Source: Stenotrophomonas rhizophila (GTDB lineage Bacteria > Pseudomonadota > Gammaproteobacteria > Xanthomonadales > Xanthomonadaceae). Taken from it: a DNA stretch of 64,000 nt. Where the stretch lies: assembly GCF_001704155.1 (NCBI RefSeq), contig NZ_CP016294.1, positions 2,353,501-2,417,500 of the forward strand, given 5' to 3'. The notes beneath the pieces are model-generated. The model saw only the letters and a program-made list of their open reading frames with translations. It had not been told where the DNA came from and did no database searches. Positions 53,979 to 64,000 of this stretch are shown one piece after another (position 1 is the first letter of the stretch; each line of letters begins with the position of its first letter). The translations under genes were made by a program, and so were the position numbers.

Positions 53979-56105
53979 TCAGTGCGTACTGCTGCCCCGG
54001 CTGGCCAGCAACGCGATGGCGCGGCCCGGCAGGTGCCAGTGCCCGTGCTCGTCGGCCTGCACCGGCGCGTCGTCGACGGAGGTGATCAACAGCCGCCAGG
54101 GCGTGTTGTCCAGCGGCGGCGGCACGAAGGCCTGCGGCTCCGCAGCGGCATTGACCAGCAGCAACAGCTGGATGCCCTCCACACCGTTGCCGTTGCCGTC
54201 GCCATCGGCGGGCATCGCCGGCAGCTGCAGCATCAAGGCCCGCTGCTGCGGTGCGTGCCAGTCGCCTTCCTGCATCGGCTGGCCGTCCGGCCGGATCCAG
54301 TGCGCGGCGTCGGTACCGTGACCGTCGCGGGCGTCGAGGAAGCGGCTGCGACGCAGCTGCGGGTAGCGTCGGCGCAGCGCCAGCAGGCGGCGTACGAACA
54401 GCGACTGCTGCTGGCCTTCTTCGCTCGCCGCGCGCTCCCAGTCGATCCAGTTGATCGGGTTGTCCTGGCAATACGCGTTGTTGTTGCCATTCTGGGTGCG
54501 GCCGAACTCGTCCCCGGCCAGCAGCATCGGCGTGCCCTGCGCGAGCAGCAGGCTGGCCAGCAGGTTGCGCATCTGCCGGCGACGCAGCGCCAGGATGCCG
54601 GGGTCGTCGGTCGCTCCCTCCGCGCCGTGGTTCCAGGAAATGTTGTGGTCGGTCCCGTCGCGGCCTTCCTCGCCGTTTTCCAGGTTGTGCTTGTCGTTGT
54701 AGCTCACCAGGTCGTGCAGGGTGAAGCCGTCGTGCGCGGTCACGAAATTGACCGACGCCGACGGCCGGCGCCCGTTGTGGTCGAACAGGTCCGCCGAGCC
54801 CATCAGGCGCGTGGCGAACTCGGAGAGCTGGCCTTCGTCGCCCTTCCAGAACGCGCGCAGGTTGTCACGGAAGCGGTCGTTCCACTCGGCCCAACCCGGT
54901 GCGAAATTGCCAAGCTGGTACCCGCCGGGCCCGATGTCCCAAGGTTCGGCGATCAGCTTCACCTGGCTCAGCACCGGGTCCTGGCGCACCGCATCGAGGA
55001 AGCTGCCGGACGGATCGAAGCCGGCGCGTTCGCGCCCGAGGATGGTGGCCAGGTCGAAGCGGAAGCCGTCCACGTGCATGTCCTGCACCCAGTAGCGCAG
55101 CGAGTCCATCACCATGCGCAGTGCGCCCGCGTTGGTCAGGTCGAACGTGTTGCCGGTGCCGGTGTCGTTGATGTAATAACGGCGATCGTCGGCGAGGCGG
55201 TAGTAGCTTGCGTTGTCGATGCCCTTGAACGACAGCGTCGGACCCAGTTCGTTGCCCTCGGCGGTGTGGTTGTAGACCACGTCCAGGATCAACTCCAGCC
55301 CGGCGTCATGCAGGCTGGCCACCATCTGCTTGAACTCGGCGATGGTGCTGGTGGAAAGGAAGGACGGATCTGGCGCGAAGAAGCCCAGCGTGTTGTAGCC
55401 CCAGTAGTTCTTCAGTCCGCGCTCGACCAGGTACTGGTCGTCCACGTGCGCATGCACCGGCAGCAGTTCCAGTGCGGTCACGCCCAGCTGGCGCAGGTGG
55501 TCGGACAGCGCGTCGGAACGCAGCGCCGAGAAGGTGCCGCGCATGGCCTCGGGCACGGCCGGGTGCTGCATCGACAACCCGCGCAGGTGCGCCTCATAGA
55601 TGACCGTCCGGTCCCACGGCGTGGCCGGGCTGCGGTCGGCGCCCCAGGTGAACGCCGGATCGACCACCACGCAGCGCGGCACGTAGGCCGCGCTGTCGCG
55701 CCGGTCGAAGCTGAGGTCCTTGTCCTTATGGCCCAGGGTGTAGCCGAACAGGTGCGGCGCCCATTTGATCTGCCCGACCAGCTGCTTGGCGTACGGGTCC
55801 ATCACCAGCTTGTTGGGGTTGAAGCGATGGCCGGCCTCCGGCGCGTACGGGCCGTGCACGCGGTAACCGTAGCGTTGGCCGGGCCGCGCGTCCGGCAGGT
55901 AACCGTGCCAGATCTCGTCGGTGTATTCGGGCAGGCGGATCCGCTCCACCTCGCGCCCGCGTTCGTTGAACAGGCACAGCTCCACCTGCGTGGCGTGCCG
56001 GCTGTACAGCGAGAAGTTGACGCCCAGCCCATCCCAGGTGGCGCCCAGCGGGTACGGTCGCCCTGCCCTGACCCGGGTATGCCCTCCGCCGTTGCCGGTA
56101 CTCAT
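53979..56105 (-). CDS. glgX: Glycogen debranching enzyme GlgX
   Basis: The product has 708 residues from ATG 56105 (AGGAGGT upstream); a longer in-frame start overlaps the preceding gene. N-terminal CBM48-type domain (YPLGATWDGLGVNFSLYSRHATQVELCLF) and a GH13 core: VVYNHTAEGNELGPTLSF, DGFRFDLATILGRE, LIAEPWDIGPGGYQLGNF, FVTAHDGFTLHDLVSYNDKHN. Catalytic Asp, Glu and Asp are all present. It removes alpha-1,6 branches from limit-dextrin-type glycogen. Last gene of the operon; start overlaps the DUF2934 stop (ATGA). Confidence 0.94.
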   Translation of the reverse strand: MSTGNGGGHTRVRAGRPYPLGATWDGLGVNFSLYSRHATQVELCLFNERGREVERIRLPEYTDEIWHGYLPDARPGQRYGYRVHGPYAPEAGHRFNPNKLVMDPYAKQLVGQIKWAPHLFGYTLGHKDKDLSFDRRDSAAYVPRCVVVDPAFTWGADRSPATPWDRTVIYEAHLRGLSMQHPAVPEAMRGTFSALRSDALSDHLRQLGVTALELLPVHAHVDDQYLVERGLKNYWGYNTLGFFAPDPSFLSTSTIAEFKQMVASLHDAGLELILDVVYNHTAEGNELGPTLSFKGIDNASYYRLADDRRYYINDTGTGNTFDLTNAGALRMVMDSLRYWVQDMHVDGFRFDLATILGRERAGFDPSGSFLDAVRQDPVLSQVKLIAEPWDIGPGGYQLGNFAPGWAEWNDRFRDNLRAFWKGDEGQLSEFATRLMGSADLFDHNGRRPSASVNFVTAHDGFTLHDLVSYNDKHNLENGEEGRDGTDHNISWNHGAEGATDDPGILALRRRQMRNLLASLLLAQGTPMLLAGDEFGRTQNGNNNAYCQDNPINWIDWERAASEEGQQQSLFVRRLLALRRRYPQLRRSRFLDARDGHGTDAAHWIRPDGQPMQEGDWHAPQQRALMLQLPAMPADGDGNGNGVEGIQLLLLVNAAAEPQAFVPPPLDNTPWRLLITSVDDAPVQADEHGHWHLPGRAIALLASRGSSTH

Positions 56106-56266
56106 CGCGGTACCTCCTGGTCGTGCAGGAGCGCTTCGATCTCGGCGGCCACGAGCCGCTCGGCCATCTGCCAATGACGTGCCGACTGTCCTTCCGGGCG
56201 GCCTTCCGCCTCCCAGATCTGCCGGGCCAGTTCCCGGGTGCGTTCGGCTTTCTGTTGCTCGTCCAT
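56102..56266 (-). CDS. Small DUF2934 protein in the glg/tre operon
   Basis: The product has 54 residues from ATG 56266. It begins MDEQQKAERTRELARQIWEAEG and includes GQSARHWQMAERLV, the DUF2934 helical signature. It ends four bases into the glgX start (ATGA) and its own start is ten bases from the treY stop, so it belongs to the operon. DUF2934 proteins are tiny, charged and often found near glycogen and trehalose genes; the function is unknown, but a regulatory or anchoring role is plausible. Confidence 0.85.
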   Translation of the reverse strand: MDEQQKAERTRELARQIWEAEGRPEGQSARHWQMAERLVAAEIEALLHDQEVPR

Positions 56267-56275
56267 CGTCGTATC

Positions 56276-58780
56276 TCAGCAGGTTGAATGAATCGCGACC
56301 GGGCTGCCGTCGAACAGCTGCCGCAGGCGCAGGGGAGTGCCATCACTGACCAGCGCGGCGCCGGTCAGGAGGTTGCGGTAATGTCCGGGCGGGACCGTCA
56401 GGGTTGCCCCGCCCCAATGCGAAGCGGACAGCGCGGCGCCCTGCCGAGCAGGCTGCGCCGCGGTGTGGCGCGCCACCGCCACCAGCAGCCGCTGGCCGGC
56501 GTGTTCGCGCTGGAAGGCCAGCATCGCCACCTCGCGGTCCGGATGCAGGGGTTGGTAGGTGCCTTCGGCAAACAGCGCCGGCTGTTCGCGTCGCAGGGCC
56601 AGCACGTGCCGCAGCAGGCGCGCCTTGACCGCGCCGTCCTGCCAGTGCGCCAGCAGCTGCGGCCAGCGGCGTGCATCGTCGAGCCAAGCGCGACGGCGCG
56701 CGTAGTCCACCTCGCGGCGATTGTCCGGATCCACCAGCGACAGGTCCCAGCCCTCGGTGCCTTGGTACAGGTCGGGCACGCCCGGCAGGGTCAGCCGCAG
56801 CGCCAGCTGGGCCAGCCCATTGCGGGCGCCGGCGGCACCGACATGCTCGGCCGCCTGCTGGAGGGTGCCGCGCAGCGAGGCCGTGGCCGGGTGCAGCAGC
56901 AGCTGTTCGATGAAGGCCTGCGTGCGGGACTCGAAGGCGGTATCCGGGTCTGTCCAGGAGGAAAACAGATCGGCCTCCCGCAACGCCTTCAGCTGCCACT
57001 GCACGACCCTTTCCGCGAAGCTGCGCGGATCGTGCAGGCCCTGCATCGGCCACGCGCCGAGCAGGGTCTGCCATAGCATGTGGCGCACCGCCGGCGGCGG
57101 CAGGGCCATCCCGACGCGTGCAGCGCGACGATCCAATGTCCGCACCAGCCTGCCCCACCACTGCGGCTGCTCGGACAGCACCGCCAACCGCGCACGGCTG
57201 TCTTCCCCGCGCTTGTGGTCGTGGGTGGCCGTGGCCAGCATGGCCTGCGGGTGGTGGTGGGCGCGCATCAGCGTGCGCGTATGCAGGGCGCGCGTGGACA
57301 GGGCGAAATGGTCGGGACGGCTGCCCACCTCGTTGCGCGAGAGCAGCACGCCGTAGCGGTAGAACGCGCGGTCCTCCACCGCCTTGGCGTTGAGCGGCGC
57401 GCTGAGCTGCTGGAAGCGCCGCCGCAGCGTGGCGCGTGCGCGCGCATCATCGCCGTCGTCGCGGAAGCACGCGGCTATCCAACCCGCCGCCAGCGCTGTA
57501 TCTGCCGGTTCCTCGCGCTCCACGCTGTCCAGCACCGCGTCCCAGCGACGCTGGTCGTGTTCGTCGAAACAGGTTGGCGTGGCATACGTCCGATAAACCG
57601 GGAACCGCACCAGCAGCGCGGTCAACGCACGCGACAGCAGCGCACGCCCGAACCGGGCGCTGGCCGGCAACGCGGCGCGCTCCATGCGCAGCAGGTGTCG
57701 CAGCAGTGTGTCGAACTCGCTGCGCAGGCCACGCGCCAGCATTTCATCGCGCGCCCGCCGTTCTTCCTCGCCGAACGACGTGGTGCGCCCCGTGGCCTGC
57801 TGCCACTGCCGGGCCAGCGATGCCTCGCCCGACGCGTCGTGCAGCCAGGCCGAGACCTGGTCCATGAAATCGTAGCCGGTGGTCCCGTCGCAGGCCCACG
57901 ACGCCGGCAGTTCCTCGTCCGGCGCCAGGATCTTTTCCACCCACAGCAGGGGCGCAACGCGGTGCGTGGCGCAGGCGCTGTCCATCGCGGTGCGCAGTCG
58001 CTGCAGGTAGGCCTGCGGGTCGGCAATGCCGTCCACGTGGTCCACGCGCAGGCCGTCCACCAGCCCTTCGGCCAGGAACGCCAGCGGCAGGCGGTGCACG
58101 GTGTCAAACACCGCGTCGTGGTGCACCTGCAGGGCGACCAGGCTGGAAATGGTGAAGAAGCGCCGGTAGTTCAAGCGGTCGTCGCCCAGCCGCCACCAGA
58201 TCGGGCGGTAGGCCTGGGCCTCGATCACGCCGGGCAGCGCGTCAGGGGCGGCATCGGGCACCGTGCCGGGCGCCAGCGGCAACCGCGCGTCGTGGTGACG
58301 CAGCACCGCAACGCCAGCCTCCTGCTCTACGCGCAGCACGCCGTCCTCGATGGCCGCGTCCAGCGGTCGATCCAGGATCGGCAGCTGCAGCGCGCCCCCT
58401 GCCAGCGGCGCCTTCCAGTTGATGTCGAACCAGTGGGCATACGGGCTGGCGCGGCCATGCTGCAGCACGTCCCACCACCAGCGGTTGTCTGCGTGCGCGG
58501 CCATGTGGTTGGGCACGATGTCCAGCACCAGCCCCATGCCACTCGCCCGCGCCCGGTCGGCAAGCGCGCGCAGGGCACGTTCGCCTCCCAGCTCGGGGTT
58601 CACTTCGGTCGGGTCCACCACGTCGTAGCCGTGGGTCGACCCGGGCACGGCGCGCCAGATCGGCGACAGGTACAGGTGGCTGATCCCCAGCGCGGCGTAG
58701 TACTCCACCTGGCGCGCGGCATCGTCCAGGGTGAATCCTGCATGCAGCTGCAGACGCGCGGTGGCGCGCACCCGGCTCAT
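56276..58780 (-). CDS. treY: Malto-oligosyltrehalose synthase TreY
   Basis: The product has 834 residues from ATG 58780. GH13 enzyme with ATARLQLHAGFTLDDAARQVEYYAALGISHLYLSP, VLDIVPNHMAAHADNRWWWD, GLRVDHVDGIADPQ, LLWVEKILAPDEELP and GVPDLYQGTEGWDLSLVDPDNRR, typical of TreY. It converts the reducing end of maltooligosaccharides to a trehalose unit. Coupled to malQ by a 4-base overlap. Confidence 0.95.
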   Translation of the reverse strand: MSRVRATARLQLHAGFTLDDAARQVEYYAALGISHLYLSPIWRAVPGSTHGYDVVDPTEVNPELGGERALRALADRARASGMGLVLDIVPNHMAAHADNRWWWDVLQHGRASPYAHWFDINWKAPLAGGALQLPILDRPLDAAIEDGVLRVEQEAGVAVLRHHDARLPLAPGTVPDAAPDALPGVIEAQAYRPIWWRLGDDRLNYRRFFTISSLVALQVHHDAVFDTVHRLPLAFLAEGLVDGLRVDHVDGIADPQAYLQRLRTAMDSACATHRVAPLLWVEKILAPDEELPASWACDGTTGYDFMDQVSAWLHDASGEASLARQWQQATGRTTSFGEEERRARDEMLARGLRSEFDTLLRHLLRMERAALPASARFGRALLSRALTALLVRFPVYRTYATPTCFDEHDQRRWDAVLDSVEREEPADTALAAGWIAACFRDDGDDARARATLRRRFQQLSAPLNAKAVEDRAFYRYGVLLSRNEVGSRPDHFALSTRALHTRTLMRAHHHPQAMLATATHDHKRGEDSRARLAVLSEQPQWWGRLVRTLDRRAARVGMALPPPAVRHMLWQTLLGAWPMQGLHDPRSFAERVVQWQLKALREADLFSSWTDPDTAFESRTQAFIEQLLLHPATASLRGTLQQAAEHVGAAGARNGLAQLALRLTLPGVPDLYQGTEGWDLSLVDPDNRREVDYARRRAWLDDARRWPQLLAHWQDGAVKARLLRHVLALRREQPALFAEGTYQPLHPDREVAMLAFQREHAGQRLLVAVARHTAAQPARQGAALSASHWGGATLTVPPGHYRNLLTGAALVSDGTPLRLRQLFDGSPVAIHSTC

Positions 58781-60690
58781 GGGCCCACCTGCGCGCGGGC
58801 GGTAGCGAAACGTTGCATGGCGTCCTCCAAAGTGTGCTCGACCCCGTCCGTGGGCAGGCGCTGGCGCCAGTTCGGGTGGACCCCTACCGTCCCCGGCAGG
58901 TTGACCTGCCCGGCCATGCCCAGCGCGTCTTCCACCGGCAGCAGCGCCAGCGCCGATGGACTGGCGCCGACGTATTCCAGTGCCGCGCGGCGGCCGGATA
59001 TCTCATCCAGGGCACGCCCTTTCATGGCTTCATCGAGGCGCGCGATATCGGCGCTGCGCTCGGCGGCCTGTTGCCGCAGTCCCTCCTCGTCCAGCTCGCC
59101 GAGCCGGTGACGCCAGCCAAGATCCAGCCCCCGCCGCCAGCCGACCAGGGTCGGCAGGTCGTGGGTGCCGGTCATCGCCACGGCATCCGCGCGCCATGCC
59201 CCGGGCGACAGGAACCCGCCGTTTTCATCGCGTGCGAACGGCAGCACATCCATGCCCAGCACGCCGCGTGCGGCCAGTGTCTGGCGGATGCCCGGAGGCA
59301 CCACGCCGAGATCCTCGCCGATCACGATGCAGCGGCTGCGCCACGACTCGATCGCGGCGATGTTGAGCAGGTCCTGCAGCGGATACCGCAGGTAGGCGCC
59401 CTGTCCTGCCCCGGCGCCATCGGGCACCACCCACAACCGCTGCCAGCCGAGGATGTGGTCGATCCGGATCCCGCCACGGTCGCGCATTACCGCACGCAGC
59501 AGCGCGATGAACGGTGCGAAGCCCTGTTCGGCCAGCCCGTGCGGCGAATAGCTGGTTACGCCCCAGACCTGGCCCGCGGCGCAGAATCTATCAGGCGGCG
59601 CACCGAGCACCAGCCCGCGCAGCAGTGCGCTGCCGGCGGCGTCGGCTTCAGCGCCGGCGGGATCGAAGCCCACCGCGAGGTCGGCGATCAGGCCCAGCCC
59701 CATGCCGCTCGCGCGCGCCTGCGCCTGTGCACGCTGCCAGCCGCGGCTCACCATCCATTGTCCGAACAGGTACAGCGACGACGACAGTCCCAGGCGCGGA
59801 TGCATGAACGCCACATGCCGCGCCAGCGCCGGGCCACCGTCGCTGACGAAACGCTGCAGGTCGCGGGTCGCATCTGCGTCATCTTTCACCGCACCGCGCA
59901 CCGCACCCAGCCATGCCCATTTGGCCATCGCCGCCGCCGGCCAATCGATCAGGGGTGCGGCGCGCAGTGCGGCGAGCTGCTCGCGCAACGCGGGGTCGCG
60001 CTCCAGCACCTGCAGCGCCGCATCACCGAGCTGCTCCACCGGTGCGGCGTACACCGCCTCCAGGAAGCGCCGGTCGCCCGGGAAATAGGGACTGTAGTCT
60101 GCGTCCATGCCGCCGCCGGCGTGCACCGGCCCGAGTGCCAGCGCATCCGCGCCGGCCGCGCCCGCCTGCCGCGCCCACGCCGCGCAGGCAGCGGTATCGC
60201 CGGTGCCGCCATCGTGTGGGCCACGGGCCGCATACGGTTGCAGGACCAGGCCCCACGGATGCGCACGGCTCACCGCATCGTGGACCCCGAAGCACCGCAG
60301 CGGCGCCACCGCAACACGCTGCGTGTGTGCGCCACAGGCCAGGGTCCAGTAGCCCGGACGTGCCGGCGCCGTCGCCTGCCCCGCCGCGTTGGTGTGGCCG
60401 TCCTCCCGGGTGCCGTCCTCGTCTTCCCACACGCAGGGCGCATCTGCGGCGCCGGCATCCACCGGCATCCCGACCACGGCAGTGCGCAGCAGCGGGACCT
60501 GGCGGCGCGACCCCAACGCGGACAGCGACTCGCGACGCTGCGCGGGCGTGGCGTTGGGAATCTCCAGGGCGTCGAGGATCGCGCCAAGTACCGCGTCATC
60601 CACGCGTTGCGGACGCCCGGCGATATCCACCCAGTCAACGGCGAGGCCGACCGCCTCCGCCAATGCGCCCAATCCCGGTTGCGTGCTCAT
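58777..60690 (-). CDS. malQ: 4-alpha-glucanotransferase MalQ
   Basis: The product has 637 residues from ATG 60690. GH77 disproportionating enzyme: GSRRQVPLLRTAV in the N-terminal domain, WGVTSYSPHGLAEQGFAPF (a variant of the usual GNPPYS type), DRGGIRIDHILGWQRLWVVP, VIGEDLGVVPPGIRQTLAARG and TGTHDLPTLVGWRRGLD. It moves glucan segments between chains and may supply substrate to TreY. Coupled on both sides by ATGA overlaps. Confidence 0.94.
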   Translation of the reverse strand: MSTQPGLGALAEAVGLAVDWVDIAGRPQRVDDAVLGAILDALEIPNATPAQRRESLSALGSRRQVPLLRTAVVGMPVDAGAADAPCVWEDEDGTREDGHTNAAGQATAPARPGYWTLACGAHTQRVAVAPLRCFGVHDAVSRAHPWGLVLQPYAARGPHDGGTGDTAACAAWARQAGAAGADALALGPVHAGGGMDADYSPYFPGDRRFLEAVYAAPVEQLGDAALQVLERDPALREQLAALRAAPLIDWPAAAMAKWAWLGAVRGAVKDDADATRDLQRFVSDGGPALARHVAFMHPRLGLSSSLYLFGQWMVSRGWQRAQAQARASGMGLGLIADLAVGFDPAGAEADAAGSALLRGLVLGAPPDRFCAAGQVWGVTSYSPHGLAEQGFAPFIALLRAVMRDRGGIRIDHILGWQRLWVVPDGAGAGQGAYLRYPLQDLLNIAAIESWRSRCIVIGEDLGVVPPGIRQTLAARGVLGMDVLPFARDENGGFLSPGAWRADAVAMTGTHDLPTLVGWRRGLDLGWRHRLGELDEEGLRQQAAERSADIARLDEAMKGRALDEISGRRAALEYVGASPSALALLPVEDALGMAGQVNLPGTVGVHPNWRQRLPTDGVEHTLEDAMQRFATARAQVGP

Positions 60691-62426
60691 GCTGCAGCCA
60701 CCACCACCGCGTACAGGCTGTCGGGCGCCAGTCCGTCCTCATGGGCCGGTGGGCCGAGCCGGAATACTTCGCGCCCGGCCGGCAACGTCACCGGCACGGT
60801 GGCATCGCTGGCATTGAACGCGATCCACCACTGCGCTCCGGGCAGCTGCCAGCCAGCGCGCAGCACGCCCGGCGCCAGCACATCAGCACCCAGCGACTGC
60901 GCGCTGGCGGCGGGGCCGAGCCAGGCCGCACGCACCGCGAGCAGGTCCCGGAACCAGGTCAGCCAAGCCGCGGCGTCGGGATCGTCTTCCGTCGGCCACG
61001 GGGCACGGGACAGGGCCAGCGTGGTCGGCGCATTCGGATCCGGAATCAGCGCACGTCGGTGCTCATCCTTGAAGCTGCTGAAGTGCGCGAATTCGGCGCG
61101 GCGGCCCTCGCGCACCTGCTCGTCCAGCGGCGTGCGGTGGTCGGTGAAATACAGGAACGGTGAGCGCGCGCCCCAAGGCTCGCCCATGAAGAACATCGGA
61201 ATCATCGGCGTCAAGGCGGTCAATGCCATCGCCAACGCGGTCCGGCGCGGCCCCACCAGCTGCAGCAGGCGCTCGCCCTGCGCACGATTGCCGGTCTGGT
61301 CGTGGTTCTGGCAGAACACCACGAACTGCTGCGGCGGAATGCCCGCGCTGGGTTCGCCCCGCGCACGCCCACGGCGGGTGGTCTCGCCCTGCCAGGCAAA
61401 GCCTTCGGCCAGCACCCGGCGCAGGCGGCCGGAGGGATCGTCGGCATAGTCGCCGTAGTAGCCTTCATGCTCCCCGGTCAGCAGCACGTGCAACGCGTTA
61501 TGGAAGTCGTCATTCCACTGCGCGGTGAACCCGCTGGCCAGCAACGCCGACTGGTTGTTCTCGTTCTCCAGCACCAGCAGCACCTCGCGGCCGGGCAGCG
61601 CCGCGCGCACCCGGTCACGCAGCAGGTTCAGGAACGCCAGCGGGTGGATGGCGTGCACCGCGTCGAGGCGGACGCCATCGAACCGGTAGTCGCGCATCCA
61701 CATCACCGCGTTGTCGATGAAGTAGCACTGCACCTCGGGACGGCGGAAATCGACCGCGTTGCCCCACGGGGTGCACAGGTCGCTGCGGAAGAACGCCGGC
61801 GCCAGGGCCGGCAGCGGATTGCCGTCCGGCCCGAAATGGTTGTACACCACGTCCAGCAGCACCATCATCCCCAGTCCATGGGCGGCATCGACCAGTGCCT
61901 TGAGCTCGTCAGGCGTGCCGTAGGCGGGCGCAGGCGCATACTGCAGCACACCGTCATAGCCCCAGTTGCGCCCACCCGGAAAGGTGGCTACCGGCATCAG
62001 CTCGATCGCGGTGAATCCGAGGTCGGCCAGTTTCGGCAGCTGTTCGCGCACGGCGTTGAACGACCCGCCGGCGGCGCCTACGTGCACCTCGTAGATCACC
62101 GCCTCGTGCCACGGCCGGCCGGACCGGTCCGGATGCTGCCAGTCGAAGTCGTCGGCCACCAGCGCGCTGGGTCCGAACAGGCCGTCAGGCTGCTGACGCG
62201 AGGCCGGGTCGGGCACCGCGTCGCCGCCATCGATGCGGTAGCGGTAGCGCATGCCGGGCGCACCCGGCGCCGTCAGCGCGAACCAGCCGTCGTCGCTGCC
62301 CTGCATGGGCAGCACCTGGTCTTCCAGCAGCAGATCCACCGACGTGGCCGCCGGTGCCCACAGTGCGAAACGCCAACTGCCGTCCGTATCCTGCCAGGCT
62401 CCCCACCGCACCTGCGCTGCACTCAT
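60687..62426 (-). CDS. treZ: Malto-oligosyltrehalose trehalohydrolase TreZ
   Basis: The product has 579 residues from ATG 62426. N-terminal CBM48-type domain ([18 protein letters not shown]), GH13 core with [47 protein letters not shown] and [27 protein letters not shown]. It releases trehalose from the TreY product. Start overlaps the glgB stop. Confidence 0.95.
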   Translation of the reverse strand: MSAAQVRWGAWQDTDGSWRFALWAPAATSVDLLLEDQVLPMQGSDDGWFALTAPGAPGMRYRYRIDGGDAVPDPASRQQPDGLFGPSALVADDFDWQHPDRSGRPWHEAVIYEVHVGAAGGSFNAVREQLPKLADLGFTAIELMPVATFPGGRNWGYDGVLQYAPAPAYGTPDELKALVDAAHGLGMMVLLDVVYNHFGPDGNPLPALAPAFFRSDLCTPWGNAVDFRRPEVQCYFIDNAVMWMRDYRFDGVRLDAVHAIHPLAFLNLLRDRVRAALPGREVLLVLENENNQSALLASGFTAQWNDDFHNALHVLLTGEHEGYYGDYADDPSGRLRRVLAEGFAWQGETTRRGRARGEPSAGIPPQQFVVFCQNHDQTGNRAQGERLLQLVGPRRTALAMALTALTPMIPMFFMGEPWGARSPFLYFTDHRTPLDEQVREGRRAEFAHFSSFKDEHRRALIPDPNAPTTLALSRAPWPTEDDPDAAAWLTWFRDLLAVRAAWLGPAASAQSLGADVLAPGVLRAGWQLPGAQWWIAFNASDATVPVTLPAGREVFRLGPPAHEDGLAPDSLYAVVVAAA

Positions 62427-64000
62427 TCCCTGGCCTGCAGGTAAAGCACCGACAGCGGCGGCAGGGTCAACGGCAGCGACTGCGCGTGGCCGTGCATCGA
62501 CTGCGCAATGGTCGCCACGCGACCCTCATTGCCCAGGTTGCTGCCGCCATAGAACGCGCTGTCGGTGTTGAGGATCTCCACCCAGTCACCTGCGGACGGC
62601 ACCCCCAGCAGGTAGCCATGCCGCGCCACCGGGGTGAAGTTGCAGACCACCAGCGTCGCCCGGCCTTCGCCGCGCGGCGGATGGCGCACGAACGCAAGCA
62701 CGCTGTTCTGGTGGTCATCGCTGACGCTCCACTCGAATCCGGCATCGTCATCGTTGGCCAGGCGCAGGCTCGGTTCCTGCTGCAGCAAGCGGTTGAGGTC
62801 GCCGACCAGTCGGGCGATGCCGGCATGTTCGTGCTGCGCCGCGCTGCCCCAGTCCAGGGCAGCGTCGTGGTTCCATTCCGCCGGCTGGGCGAACTCGCCG
62901 CCCATGAACAGCAGTTTGCTGCCCGGGTGTGCCCACATGAACCCATAACAGGCCCGCAGGTTGGCGAACTGCTGCGCACGCTCACCCGGCATCTTCGCCA
63001 GCAGCGAGCCTTTGCCGTGCACCACTTCGTCGTGCGACAGCGGCAGGATGAAGCGCTCGCTGAAAGCGTAGATGGCGCTGAAGGTCATTTCGCCGTGGTG
63101 GTGGCCCCGGTGGATCGGATCGCGGCGCAGGTACGCGAGGGTGTCGTGCATCCAGCCCATGTTCCATTTGTGGGTGAACCCCAGGCCGTTCGCGGTGGCC
63201 GGTGCGGTGACGCCCGGCCACGCGGTGGATTCCTCGGCCATGACCAGCACCTCCGGGAAGCGCGTCCGGATCGCCTCATTGAACTGGCGCAGGAAGGCGA
63301 CCGCCTCCAGGTTTTCGCGACCGCCGTTGACGTTCGGCAGCCATTCGCCTTCGGCGCGGCTGTAGTCGCGGTACAGCATCGAGGCCACTGCATCCACGCG
63401 CAGGCCGTCGATGTGGAAGCGTTCGATCCACTCCAACGCGCTGCCGATCAGGAACGCGGCCACTTCGGTGCGCCCGTAGTTGTAGATCAGCGTGTTCCAG
63501 TCCGGATGCAATCCGAGCCGCGGGTCTTCGTGCTCGTACAGCGCGGTGCCGTCGAAGCGCTGCATGCCGTGTGCATCGCTCGGGAAGTGCGCTCCCACCC
63601 AGTCGACGATCACGCCCAGCCCGGCCACGTGGCAGCGGTCAACGAACGCCGCGAAGTCTTCCGGGCCGCCGTGGCGCGCGGTCGGCGCGAACAGGCCCAG
63701 CGGCTGGTAGCCCCAGGACCCGCCGAAGGGATGCTCGCTGACCGGCAGCAACTCGATGTGGGTGAAACCCAGGGCCTTCACGTACGGGATCAGCGCATCG
63801 CCCAATGCCGACCAGCCGAGCGGCTGGCCGTCCGCATCGCGGCGCCAGGAACCCGCGTGCACTTCGTACACTGAAATGGCCCGGCCCTCGGCCACGCCGC
63901 GGGCGGCCATCCACGCGTCATCCTGCCAGGCGTGCCTCGCAGGACCGGCAACGCGTGACGCGGTGTCGGGCGGCAATTCGCAGGCACGCGCCATCGGGTC
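62423..64000 (-). CDS. glgB: 1,4-alpha-glucan branching enzyme GlgB (truncated by window edge)
   Basis: The frame is open to base 64000, so only the C-terminal ~525 of about 730 residues are visible; ATG 63994 is an internal Met, not the start. GH13 core: [82 protein letters not shown] and [15 protein letters not shown], with the expected catalytic Asp, Glu. It adds alpha-1,6 branches to glycogen. First visible gene of the minus-strand operon glgB-treZ-malQ-treY-DUF2934-glgX. Confidence 0.94.
   Translation of the reverse strand, partial: DPMARACELPPDTASRVAGPARHAWQDDAWMAARGVAEGRAISVYEVHAGSWRRDADGQPLGWSALGDALIPYVKALGFTHIELLPVSEHPFGGSWGYQPLGLFAPTARHGGPEDFAAFVDRCHVAGLGVIVDWVGAHFPSDAHGMQRFDGTALYEHEDPRLGLHPDWNTLIYNYGRTEVAAFLIGSALEWIERFHIDGLRVDAVASMLYRDYSRAEGEWLPNVNGGRENLEAVAFLRQFNEAIRTRFPEVLVMAEESTAWPGVTAPATANGLGFTHKWNMGWMHDTLAYLRRDPIHRGHHHGEMTFSAIYAFSERFILPLSHDEVVHGKGSLLAKMPGERAQQFANLRACYGFMWAHPGSKLLFMGGEFAQPAEWNHDAALDWGSAAQHEHAGIARLVGDLNRLLQQEPSLRLANDDDAGFEWSVSDDHQNSVLAFVRHPPRGEGRATLVVCNFTPVARHGYLLGVPSAGDWVEILNTDSAFYGGSNLGNEGRVATIAQSMHGHAQSLPLTLPPLSVLYLQARE

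Noticed and set aside
53982..56177. 731-codon plus-strand ORF opposite glgX
   Set aside because: It is the frame antisense to GlgX, compositionally odd (Val/Gln/His-rich, no motifs); the minus strand carries all GH13 motifs.
58813..61449. 878-codon plus-strand ORF across malQ and treZ
   Set aside because: Crosses two coupled genes on the other strand, no recognisable motif; an antisense shadow caused by high GC at third positions.

Overview
The window is high-GC, gene-dense, double-stranded bacterial chromosome, with ATGA-type start/stop overlaps, Xanthomonadaceae-style gene content (TonB-dependent receptors, DUF3667, YegP, glg/tre operon, GTAG-type palindromic repeats) and codon use typical of Stenotrophomonas or a close Xanthomonas relative. 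That assignment is inference from content; no rRNA or marker gene is present. I see no tRNA, rRNA, CRISPR array, prophage or intact insertion sequence.

Layout. 1-6.3 kb: the 5' part of a catabolic-type acetolactate synthase (runs off the left edge), a small secreted protein, a YegP protein, a lipoprotein esterase, a MerA-like flavoprotein disulfide reductase coupled to a secreted alpha/beta hydrolase, and two small unknowns. 6.5-10.2 kb: DUF3667 membrane protein, DUF1254/DUF1214 lipoprotein, LysR regulator. 10.4-14.3 kb: a three-gene membrane-bound gluconate-type dehydrogenase (subunit 3, GMC flavoprotein, triheme cytochrome c). 14.4-20.4 kb: an unusual zinc-finger SDR protein, a perfect REP-type inverted repeat, and two convergent TonB-dependent receptors, one of which has a Zur-box-like palindrome upstream. 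20.5-24.1 kb: a PAS-PAS-GGDEF protein, then a lower-GC accessory patch with a 194-bp broken copy of that GGDEF gene, an orphan HNH nuclease toxin with an overlapping SUKH immunity gene, and two further small genes of the kind found beside polymorphic toxins. 24.2-27.4 kb: an SPFH/virion-core-like protein, a zinc-ribbon protein, a small membrane protein and a lipoprotein. 27.4-30.6 kb: a DJ-1/PfpI-family exported protein in an operon with an OmpR-type regulator and sensor kinase.

30.7-44.2 kb is a single co-directional molybdoenzyme island: a leaderless three-subunit PaoABC-like aldehyde oxidoreductase, moeA-moaA-moaC-mobA-moaD-moaE, a second PaoABC set with a Tat leader, an XdhC-family maturation protein, and a MocA-like cytidylyltransferase. 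It therefore carries most of the genes to make, modify and insert the cofactor of its own enzymes. 44.2-54 kb: the giant helicase Lhr, a second copy of the small secreted family seen at 1.3 kb, proline iminopeptidase, an Old Yellow Enzyme with a divergent LysR regulator, and a patatin-like lipoprotein. 54-64 kb, all on the minus strand and translationally coupled: glgB (cut by the right edge), treZ, malQ, treY, a tiny DUF2934 gene and glgX, for glycogen remodelling and trehalose formation.

Most of the window is ordinary core genome. The parts that merit attention are the toxin/immunity patch with its duplicated GGDEF fragment (22.5-24.1 kb), the SPFH/zinc-ribbon cluster, the paired regulatory signals in front of the DJ-1/two-component operon, the doubled Pao island, and the paralogous 148-residue secreted proteins.
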